Part shown: piece by piece, positions 23,601 through 35,600 of the stretch
Layout of the letters: the number at the start of each line of letters is the position of its first letter
Numbering within the stretch: position 1 is the first letter of the stretch
From: Oegoconia quadripuncta
Taxonomy: Eukaryota; Arthropoda; Insecta; Lepidoptera; Autostichidae
DNA: 64,000 bases
Direction: 5' to 3'
Assembly (NCBI GenBank): GCA_949316235.1
Contig: OX438748.1
Location: 24,244,575-24,308,574 of the forward strand
Program-made: the position numbers and the translations under genes
The notes under the pieces: model-generated
What the model saw: only the letters and a program-made list of their open reading frames with translations
What the model was told of the DNA's origin: nothing
The model's database searches: none

Positions 23601-26600
23601 TTTAATTTTTATCAACGTTTTCTAATAGAGACGCTATGTCTAATCGAAATATTGACTCATATGGGAATCAAACCATCAACTTGCATTCAATTGCCCTATG
23701 TTATTTTTTCTGTCGTTGGCATTATAATCACGTGGTGTAAAATCCATAATAAAACAATTGGGGCAAGTGCATCGCACTCGGTGTACCCAGCGCCTTACGA
23801 TTTGCAACGGTTATAAATAACGCATAAAATAACTAGACACTTAGTTGTTTCTACAACGATATTATGTCACATGATTAACAGACATTTACTCTTTATTCAT
23901 ATGCATATATGTAAATACCTATGTCCGTTAACCCTTTGTCAGGTTCACATAAAAATATTGATTGATATTGAAAATTAAGGTTTTTTATTTAGAGTTGTAA
24001 CTTGACGATTTTCGTATTGATAAGGTTCAAAAATATACAAAAAAACCCCCGTGGTCTTGCGTCGGTGTCTGTCTGTGTATTTTTTACATTACAGTATTAT
24101 TAACAAGAATCTCTCAAGGACTGCCAAAGTTATCTTTGATCCAATTAGCGAAATTGCTTACCCATCCTCTTTGGTGGAAATAAGATCATTGAGCAGCTCT
24201 GCTCTGCTCAATGATCTCATTTCCACTGCATTAATTCTACTTTCGTTCCGCTTCTGCCCTAGCCAGCATTTACTCCCGTAAATCAGTTCTCAAATTAATA
24301 ATAAAAACCTAATAATATTAATAAATAAAGAAAACTATTTAAAAATCGCGCCCCTGGGCACACTTAACGATTACACATGTATAACATAACAAAGAAGCTG
24401 ATAAGGATAACACATGTTGTTTAACAACATGAGCTTGGTTAGGCTGTCTATATTAGCTAGGTTAGGGAATGAAACCATTAATTGAGCATATTTACACATG
24501 TACATTCAGTGTACTAAGTATCGGGAATTTGTCAATAAAACAAAAAATACAAATTATTCATCTAAATTTATTTTATCGCCTTCAAAGTAGGCCCCATCGC
24601 TTGCAATACAACATCTCCACCGCTTCACCCAGTCTTCCATACATTTTTCATAGGCTATTTGCGGTATGGCCTTTAGCTCATTCAGCGAATTTTCTTTTAT
24701 GGCTTCTATCGACTCAAAACGTTTTCCTCGAAGTGGTAATTTTAACTTGGGAAATAAAAAAAAGTCAGACGGAGCCATATCAGGTGAATACGGTGCTTGG
24801 TCGAGAACTTTTGTTGAATTTTTCGCTAAAAACTCTTTCACTATAATGGCTGTGTGTGATGGTGCATTATCATGGTGCAGCATCCATGAGTTGTGTTGCC
24901 ACAAATCTGGACGTTTTCGGCGGATACTCTCACGCAAACGCTTCATGACGCCTAAATAATATTCTTTATTCACTGTTTCTCCCTCTGGAAGGAATTCGGA
25001 GTGAACCACACCACGGTAGTCAAAAAAAACTGTCAGCATCACCTTGATTTTGGAGCGACTTTGCCGCGGTTTTTTGGGTTTCGGCTCGTTTTCGAGACGC
25101 CATTCTGAAGACTGTTGGCTTGTTTGCATGTCGTACTCATAAACCCATGTCTCGTCGCCAGTTATTATACGTTTCATAAAGGTCGGATCCGTAGAAGCTC
25201 GGGAAACCATGTCTTCAGCGACATGCTTTCGCTGCGCTTTTTGAACAAAATTGAGCTCTTTTGGAACTAGTCGAGCGGCGACGCGTTTCATGCCTAAAAT
25301 GTCAATGAGAATGTTGTGGACGGACTTAAAAGATATGTTCACCTCACTAGCCAACTCTCTCAGATTCATACGTCGATTTTCGAGCACTAGCTTCTTGATT
25401 CTGTCGATGTTTTCTTTGGTCGTAGCGGTTGAAGGTCTACCAGAACGAGGCAAGTCTACTACTACTTCTCGGCCTTCTTTAAAAGCCTTATACCATTCAT
25501 AAGCCCTTGTTTTCGATATACACGATTCGCCGTAGGTATTTCGCAACATTTTTAGTGATTCACCACATGAAATATCATTTGAAACACAAAATTTAAGGCA
25601 CACTCTTTGTTCAACAATATTTTCCATTGTAAAAATCGCCGAGGACTCAAAACTATGACCAACAAAAAGTGTAGTTTAAAACAAATTAAATGACAGATCC
25701 CGCTCAAATTTTGCGCGCTAAATCAGTACAGTGCTACCAACCAGTAAAAAAATTAGAACGACCTCTTTTACGCGGGTCTTTTTATTGACATATTCCCGAT
25801 ACTTTTTACACAGAGTAGTATAACATAACAAAGAAGCTATAAGGATAACACATGTTGTTTAACAAGCATGAGCTTGGTTAGGCTGTCTAAATTAGCTAGG
25901 TTAGGGAATGAAACCATTAATTGGGCATATTTACACATGTATAACATAACAAAGAAGCTGATAAGGATAACACATGTTGTTTAACAAGCATGAGCTTGGT
26001 TAGGCTGTCTATATTAGCTAGGCTAGGGAATGAAACCATTAATTGAGCATATTTACACATGTATAACATAACAAAGAAGCTGATAAGGATAACACATGTT
26101 GTTTAACAAGCATGAGCTTGGTTAGGCTGTCTATTTTAGCTACGTTGGGGAATGAAACCATTAATTGAGCATATTCCATTTATTCAGAGATCCTAAACAA
26201 CAGAGCGTACTCCCGGAATATACTGAATGCATTTTCAACGATCTGAGGCGAGAGAGGTACATGATATATCACCAAGATTTAATGTGAGTACCATCAGGGA
26301 CAGAGCTGTGTATACATATTGTCAACATTTCGGAAATGAATAAACTTGTCGTTTATAAAAACGTAATTTTGGCAAATTATACACTTCAATGTGACTACTG
26401 TGTGTACTTATTATGTGGCAAAGCTAGTTTACAAATTGTAGAGTAATACCTAGATAAAAAATGTACTATATATTTTCTCTACCCTTGTCCAGGGGAGTGG
26501 AAGCCTCGGCTGATTTATGCATATGTGGGTAATAGCAGAAAATCAGTGTTTTGCTCTCTGAGCAATTATACACACTGAGCTATGACCCATTTGTACGGAT

Positions 26601-29600
26601 GTAGCACACATATACTCTAGTGTATCCTAATGTTACTTTTATGGATTGTTATAAAATATGTTTATCCAATTGCTTTAGAACGTATGGTATGTGTGTGACT
26701 GGAGATACAAATAAACGATGTATCTATCTATCATATTAATTAAATCGGCTATTACACCATCTCAGAGACTAATTCGTCGAACATTGCTGGTTGAAGTAAG
26801 GATATTTGAATTAACAGAACCAAGCCTCCCAGCAATGTATGCCGAATTACTCTTCTGAATATAGGGTGGTGTGTAATCCTAGTTTAAATACTTATTCCTA
26901 TCTCTGCTATAATTCTTGGTATTTTATAATATTGCCTTTAAATATATTTTCAAAATTCGACGGTTATCCAAAAACAAAAATTTTAAACGTGTGGAAATAT
27001 CATGCTCCACCCCCTCTAGAGCTGTGGTTGCCTCATGTCTATTCATTTATTTTCTGATACATCACCAAAAAACTTCATACGTTATCAAGAAATACCAATA
27101 AAATGTACTTAACTAATCCTATAACAAAATAAAATACAATGTTATTTAACTATCGGGTTCCACCATCAGATCCTGACGTATGTACCTACGTGTGCCAAAT
27201 TTAGCTTATCGCGAAAATCGTGTTTAAGAGGGTTTATTTCGTCCATTGAATAAATTATGATTTCTTTTTAAATACAGCACAAATAAAAATATCGCTCTGC
27301 CGTGCACTCGAGAAGCCTAAAAGCTAATTGTAAATAATACCTAAATAGTTTTTTAATTACAGTTACTTTCCAGAATTTCAAATTATTGAAAAAAAACGGC
27401 CACTTTTTTTGTCGTGAATTCTGCAAAATAACCTTTTTCAAAGCTATATTAGATATTTAAGTATTATATATAATTAACTTTTAGGGTTCTCGAATGCAGA
27501 TCAGAGCAATTCTTTTTATTTATTCTGTATTTATAATCTTAATTTATCCAATGAGGGCGTCACTAGACGGTAAAAACCCTCTATAACTATCAGTACTAAC
27601 CGAGAACCTATGCAAAATTTTGTATACGGGCTATTGACCCCGTGAGGAGACAATTGCTGCAGCATTAGTTCATGTCTAATTCATACTAGAAATTGATTAA
27701 CTATCAGATCTAAACGTGTATGCAATATAAAATTAAATTAAAATTAAATTTCCATCCACATCACCTGGATGAGTGGAAGTCTACCACTGTACGTTTCTCA
27801 AGAAACTTCTTACCACGTACGACCACCCTGTGGAACGGACTTCCGGCAGCGGTGTTCCCGAACGAGTACGACATTGGAACCTTCAAGAAACGAGCCTACA
27901 CCTTCCTCAAAGGCCGGCAACGCATCTGTGACACTTTTGGTGTTGCGGGTGTCCATGGGCGGCGGTGATTACTTTCCATCAGGTGACCCGCATGCTCGTT
28001 TGCCGCTCTCTCATATAAAAAAAAAAATAATAATAATAATAATAATACAACATAATGCTTGTGTTAACAGACTCGTACCTTAATAGGTTTTGGACCCAAT
28101 TTCGAAAGACATATAAGCGAAAGCCATTTGTGCGACACCAGATAATCGAAGTGTCATATGAACGAAACGCCATTTAGCCGATGGGCCATTTAATCGAAAA
28201 GACAATTATGCGAAAGCCATAAGATCGAATGTACAGACCCCTATCTGTAGCGAGCGAGCAATATGGGTCGGGGCACCCCGACACTGTTGGTTAGGTTCAA
28301 GGTTAAGGCGGGAGCGAAGCGAAGCTTCGATTATGGCGTCGCACAAACGGCTTTCGCTTATGTCTTTCGAAATCGGGTCCTAAACCCTTCCTTAATAACC
28401 AGTTTATTGTTAAGGAGGTGCTTGTCAAATATTTATATTACACATTGGTGTTACAATTGAAAAAAACATTTCGCACATAACTGCTAACTTATAGGTGTTG
28501 TTTACCTCGCACATCTACTGGTTATGCGGTAGTCAGTGATCTACAACAAATAATTACATGGACACTCTCGCCCCGTCTCACCTCCAAGGAACCTCAAGGA
28601 GGCCAGGTGCAGCCGCCGAGACGGCGGAAAAAATCAAAATTAACAAATATAGAGACATCGGTTATTCGGCAGTAGGAAGGACCTGGGAACGCATAACCGC
28701 GGGGGACCCCCCCGCGCCCACCCTTGCAAGGGGAGGCCCATTCCCGGAGGGCGTCTAGCGCACCCTCCGTAGGGGGCGCTGTCGTGCCTCACACCGCGAT
28801 CCATGAGCGGTATTAAACGCGGCAGGGCCCGATGCGACGACACTCTCCGGTCCTTCTAGATACCTAATACGTCCTAATAGATGCTATCAAACATCCATCA
28901 TTTTAGAGCAGGCAATATTTCCTAACAATAAATATTGTTTTGTCTTAATAACCTTTTATTTACTATTTATTACATGCAATAGACGCTTCATAGCTAAGCT
29001 TGTTTTTTTTTTTAAATATATTAATTAATGATGTTGTCTTTTCAGAAATACCAGCCAGACCTGTAGTGGACGCTAGTTTAAGCTAGGACAATGGAGTGGG
29101 GTGGCCATCATTATACTGGACGAGTTTTTTTACCGTAAGGAAAAAAAATAGGGCATATTATGTAAGTGAAATAGAAGGTATTGGCATAGGTAGTTTAATT
29201 TGTAATTTCTTTAAAACCATAAAATATAATAAAACGTTGTGGCATCTGACGGTCGCGTATGTAGCCTGTCGCTCATAATTACATCATTACATTAAATAAA
29301 TGTAAAAAACTTGGTGAAAATATGAGTTCCAATTAAAATTCGCATGATAGGAGCCCTAGGAATCCCGCCAGTCGCATATCAATCTCCGGCAGGTGCGTGG
29401 GTCGATGATGGTTTTGAAAAAAAAAAAAAAAAACTACCTATTCAATTCAATTTATTAATGTGAAACACAGGTACTTATAAAAGATGTTAGTAAATATTAT
29501 GGTATAAGTAACACTGTGATCTACCATTTAGGCATACAAAAAAATGGTTAGTTATTTATCTAAGGTACATAGGCTTATCTAAGATGGTAGGAAATTTTTG

Positions 29601-32600
29601 CAAAAAAAAAAAACAAAATATATTACAGTAGATACCCATTAGCTTAGTTTCGAAAATTAACATTATAATTCCATGTCAATTATTTATTAAGGACAATGTT
29701 AAAATTGTAAAATACTTTCTTTTTTTTTTTTTTATATGAGAGAGCGGCAAACGAGCATGCGGGTCACCTGATGGAAAGTAATCACCGCCGCCCATGGACA
29801 CCCGCAATACCAAAAGTGTCACAGATGCGTTGTCGGCCTTTGAGGAAGGTGTAGGCTCGTTTCTTGAAGGTTCCAATGTCGTACTCGTTCGGGAACACCG
29901 CTGCCGGAAGTCCGTTCCACAGGGTGGTCGTACGTGGTAAGAAGTTTCTTGAGAAACGTACAGTGGTAGACTTCCACTCATCCAGGTGATGTGGATGGAA
30001 ATTTAATTTTCTCCGAGAAGTGTATCGGTTAAATTGAGCAGCGGGTATTAGCTCGAACAGTTCTTCAGAACACTCCCCATGAAATATGCGATAGAGAATG
30101 CAGAGGGACGCGACGTCTCTTCGCAACGCCGCAGGGGATCCAGTCGGTCGGTGAGACTCTCTTGGCCGACAATTCGGACTGCGCGACGTTGAACTTTTTG
30201 TATTGAAATTGTAAAATACGATTGAAATTGGTAAATAAAAATGTGAAATTGAAATGAAATTAGATTAAAATTACATAGTCATGGAATATTTAACATGAAT
30301 TATATTCAGTCATTCATACATGCCTATGCCAATAACTTCTATTTCACTTACCTAATATGCCCTATTTTTTTCATTACGGTAAAAAAACTCATCCGGTATA
30401 TTCATAAGTATAGGATTATTTTGTAGTCTATTACCACCCACAGCTTCTTTATTACCTCCGTGGTTAGGACGTCATTTAAAAAAACTAAATTACGTAGCAG
30501 TAATTTTTAATCTGTTTTAAACTGACTTCCAAATAGAAGTACGTTTTGACATGATATTGACATTTGTTCATACATTTCTACGATTCTTTTCGTGTATGAA
30601 TGGATCCATATAAAATTGGTGGAGATCTGATGAATACTTATCTTAGGTACGCATGTAGAGTGGAATTTGTTCTAATAGTGCTATGCTAACCCTTGCATCT
30701 TGCAAACTTAGATAAAAAAAATTTTAAGGGGTGACTGAGACCATTAAATTAAACAACTTTTATCACGGGACCTACAGTGAAAATCAAAAAAATAATCTTT
30801 TCTATAGAAATGTTAAATGCCTACGTATGAAACCCTCACCCCTGAATTCACACTTTACAATTCTTCAATTTCAAATGATGATGATTTTACAAAAAATTAG
30901 GGCCCAATTGGTGCTTTTGAAAGCAATGGTTGCGGATTCGAATACCGCTAGGAATAATGGTTGTGTTAAAGAGCAGACATTTATTTTATGTAGGTATATG
31001 TCTATCCGTCACCCATTGGTATAAGGGACCGAAACATAAAAAAATATAGTGCCACAATATTTTCAGACATGATGGATAAAACGATACACAGATACGATTT
31101 TTTTGCAGTTAGTGCCGAATTAGTGCTCCCTGCATGCCGACTCTCAATGTTAGTGCTTCATGAAAACCATTTATGGGGTTATCTTCTGAAAGCCACGCTG
31201 ACATGCTAACAGTAATATTCTTAAGAATGGCTACGCGTTCCTCAATTAATTTTAAGTATACCTCAATATTTAGTGCCAAATTAGTGCTTGCACATTACAA
31301 AAAAGTGACTTAAATTTCTACATACATTTTTATTTTGGTAAAATCGAGTATACAAACTAAAGAAATTTTTTCGTAATCAAGATTGGTAAAATTGTAAATG
31401 ATTTTCAATTTAATGGTCCGGGTCAATCTTTAATATTTTTCAATTAATTTTATAAGACGTTGTATAGTTATATAGTTTTTCGAATTGATTTATATAGAAA
31501 TATTAGTTAGATACCTAATTTACCTATATTGTTAACTATTATTATTTTATTAGAAAAATATGACTTTTTGTTCATTTTCCTTTATTATTATTAGTAATTC
31601 CGAAAAGAAGGGTAACGGTGCTGATAGAAGGGGCAACCTATGCAACCTCTGTGATTCTGTATGTACATATATCTATGTACATTTGGTAAAGTTGCTTTAA
31701 AAATTGTTAGCTATTTCAAATATCATTGTATGTCATAAAAATTGTCTTTTATTTACATGAAACTACATAGATATGTAACCTGCATATTGCAATTTGCTTA
31801 CAAGCTAACTTCAACCGTATTCTCGGGTGATAACTGTCAAAGTTAAACAAAATGTTTATACGACTTACATCCGTCTCAAATTGAGAAAAAAAGGAAAACT
31901 TTCGAACTACCCAATACCAATCCTGCATGTTCCCATATTTTCTCTTAATTTAAGAAGTGCGAAAGTCGCATAAGGATTTTGATTAACTGTGATCTTTACC
32001 ACATTATAAATACGCTTGAATTTAACTTGTAAGGAAAATCTATCTACCTACTCCGATCGATACAATAAGGGGGATTACGGAGGCAGATCACCACACTTTT
32101 CTATCAACACACTGTTGTACATATTCATATTTACATCAAATGCCATAAAACAAAGAAAAGTGGATAATAATATGTGATAATTGGAGAAAGATAGGAGAGG
32201 CCATTGTCTAGAAAAGGGCTGAGACAAGCTAATTAAAAAAAATATTTGCCCACCGTGGGTAATGTTGATTCTGTCTATATGAGGACATTTTAAATAAGTA
32301 CGGTCGACAGCACGAAGATACAACAGTACCAGTGTAAGATTACCGCGCGACGCTACCGAAAAGCGAACGCAACCTCAGTTTGCACTTCAGTTATTACGAT
32401 CGTCGAGTAGTCGACTGTACCTACTTCCCTAGGTACATAAAGCCTTAGCATACCCGGAACAATCATTCTAATGAGACAAGAAGATATAAAAGGTAAACGC
32501 TGAAAATTAAGTTTAATAATTTTTTGCAGATTTATCGAAGACTACAATACTCTGTGACCAGATCACGGAGCATACCTGTTTCATCACATCTGTCTGTCCA

Positions 32601-35600
32601 CTCTTTAATTTACTTGGTATGTTTCAGGGGTATGACAGTAACCTCGGGCAGCGTAGTGTTAAGCAAAGATGAGAAGAACCTAATTGGTATTAGTATAGGC
32701 GGTGGGGCGCCGTTATGTCCATGTTTATATATTGTACAGGTAAGTGCCTATTTTGGCCACGTAATTTAGAGCGCGCCTTGGGTAGCGGTGCGACGAGGGG
32801 GCGGTGGAACGGTACCGCGTCTGGTTCGAACCTCTTCCTTCCCCACACCGCACCGCTGCGCTCCCATTGCCTTTGCGTTTACACCCTGTTAAACATCTAA
32901 GGTCAACGACCTATGACGAAATTGTCTATCTTCAAGGGAAACTTCTTTGCCATCTCGTTTGCCTGCATCGAATTTCATATTTGATGTCTCACTATTGGTT
33001 AAATGGTTAAGGACCTTTGAATTATGACAATGTTACATTTCATGTGCACAACAATTATAATTTATACATAGAATCAGTGAAATATGAAAATAGTAGCCAA
33101 CTTGTTTTGCCTAATATATTTAAACAGCCCGCAATGTCTTGCGAATTTTCAAGGTAGGTATATGAGAAATAGTCTCTTATTGCCTAAATTCTATGGTAAT
33201 GAAATTCATTATCAACTGTCTAATTCGATCAATGGTATAATGATCCACATACCAAATTCGACGAATGGCTGGTGGAAATTGATGGTGTGATTGAAGATGG
33301 ATGGGGAAATCATAATCTGAAGTTCCCATGATTGTAAAATCCGAGAAATCCGTAGACGCCGGCAGGATGTTCCACACTGAACAGTTCTCATGCTCTGGAT
33401 AAAACCTGCGAAAAAACTGCACCTTTTAAATAGTCCGAACGTGACAAGAAACCTACTTGCGTTACCAATAACTTCAACAACATTTCAATATTATTTAACT
33501 GAACATATATAATTTCAAAAACTTTATCCCAAATGAGGTGGTGAGTTGTATCCCAAACATTAGCATAACATTTAGGTGTTCCAAACATGAAAAGGTCAAT
33601 ACTTGCAACAACATCCACGGTTAATTACCTTAAAATAAATTACCTTACGTTAATAAGTTACCTTCGAAATTTATAGAAATGTACACGTGATTTTTTGGTA
33701 GTTTTTTGACGACACACGGCGTGATTTGATTTTGAAAAAATATTTCAGATATATGATAACACACCAGCTTCCAAAGATGGAACTTTGCAGAGTGGTGATG
33801 AGCTAGTCGGAGTCAATGGGCTAAGTGTGAAAGGAAAGACTAAAGTAGAAGTAGCGAAGATGATACAGTCAGCTAAGGTAAGAATCATCAACCATGTCAT
33901 TGTAAGGTACACATAAGATAGGACCAATTCAGAATACTCGTTAAGAAAAATCATTATCTATTTCGCTTGGTTGTGAATCAAGAGTCATGAAAAGTATGGT
34001 GCAAATCTTAGAAGTCATTTGATTAATGGTTGAACTTTTTTTTTTATCTACAACGGGTTAGCACTTGACCTCAATCACACCTGATGTTAAGTGAAGATGA
34101 GGTCGAAGGTGGAAGCATACTGACCCGGAAACCCCAACACATTTCGGGGACTGGCTATCTTATCTCTGACAACCGGAACACAACAATGCTATTAACATTG
34201 CTGTTTGGCGGCAGATTTAGATAAGATGGTGGTAGCTAGCCAGGCGGACATTTAATATGCCCTACCACCAACCAAACCGAGAACTAAATATGTACCCCGC
34301 TGGGGATCGTACCCGAGACCTCCGAAACGTAAACCCAATGTTGTTTACATTGAGCCACGGAGGCGGTTAATAACTATACCTAATACATTCCAGGATGAAG
34401 TGACAATAAACTATAACAAACTCCACGCCGACCCTAAACAGGGCAAATCCCTGGATATAATAATGAAGAAGATCAAGCATCGCTTAGTGGAGAATATGTC
34501 GTCTGGAGCAGCCGATGCCTTAGGCTTGTCCCGAGCTATATTGTGCAATGATACTTTAGTGGCCAAGCTAAATGAGCTCAGGGATACTGAGACGACGTAT
34601 AAGAGGTTGGTGGAGCATGCTAAAAGGTAACTATAGTTTTATCCATTACACGAAAAAACCTTTAATAGAAATTGATAAATACTAGGTACGTATGGAACTC
34701 CATTTAAATGTTTTGGAGTATTCCTGATAACTGAAATATATACTCTGCCATGGAGCGAAGTGCATCGATCGGCATCGGCGATCGTAGATTTTTTGAGAGC
34801 ACCGTTCCAATGACGCTACTGTGCATCACTGGTAATCGAATGGTAGTTTGGTGCTCACGAAACAGGATTCCTTAGTCGCTAAAAGGCGAGAAGTTTACTT
34901 TACTCACGTAAAGAGATGTTGGCTCTATTCTACTCTGGCCTGAACACATGGCGAAATAAGAAGGATACTAATGATATCATGTAGCTTATATGATTATCAT
35001 GATTTAATAAATACGAATGCGACTAACCAACCGTAAATAAACAGATAAGGAATTCATTGTGAGCATAAGAGTGATAAACTTTTGCTAGGCAATTCTGTAA
35101 TTGGTCCCAAGCCACAAATTCTGCGATTACCAAATCATCCAATCCAGTTGATTTTGGTAAATCGTCTCATAATAATAAGTTATTAAAATTGCTCGATCTT
35201 GAGATACCAGCTACCAGTGCCAAGTATAATCATAGGCCCGTATTAATAAATGGTTCTTGAGATTGTGATCGCGACTCAGTTTCAAGACCATTTTTTCTGA
35301 TGCTGTTTTAATATGCAACAGATTCTCAAGCGTCAACTTGAGGCCATGTCAATCTTGACAACGGTTTATTAATACGGGCCATAGTTTCGGTACAATTTAG
35401 ATGAGAATCCTGCTGTCTTGTTCATGCTTTAATGCGTAAACGAGAAAGAAAGCTTGTATTTCCGTCATTATAGATTCTTAGGTCCATTATTCTATTGCCT
35501 CTTTAAATGCCAATTCTAAATTTCAGAATGCTAAAATCCTACTTTGACCTTCTCCAAACTTATAAATCGATAGGAGATATCTTCGCCGCCATCGGTGTAA

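Larger units (their letters stand above)
24373..26175. repeat. Tandem array of about 121-bp units, four copies, split by mariner
   Basis: The units start ACACATGTATAACATAAC at 24373, 24494, 25933 and 26055, with period 121-122 bp apart from the 1.3-kb mariner inside the second copy. They share CACATGTTGTTTAACAA and ATGAGCTTGGTTAGGCTGTC and are nearly identical, so the array is young. The last copy ends about 12 bp before the acceptor of PICK1 exon D. Confidence 0.85.

Noticed and set aside
24469..24959. Plus-strand ORFs over the mariner
   Set aside because: They are antisense shadows of the transposase.
28640..28843. Overlapping ORFs in the GC-rich insert
   Set aside because: Open on both strands because GC-rich DNA has few stops; no family resemblance.
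29041..29100. Acceptor TTGTCTTTTCAG at 29045 as an exon start
   Set aside because: The phase-2 frame meets TAG after about ten codons and no donor precedes it.
31590..31625. A possible fifth cassette exon in PICK1 intron 1 (acceptor at 31592, donor GTAACG)
   Set aside because: It leaves phase 1 and would break the frame into the PDZ exon.
32524..32627. In-frame upstream extension of the PICK1 PDZ exon ([10 protein letters not shown]...)
   Set aside because: It overlaps the acceptor TATGTTTCAG at 32618-32627; the acceptor at 32529 would enter in phase 0, which does not fit exon 1 (phase 2).
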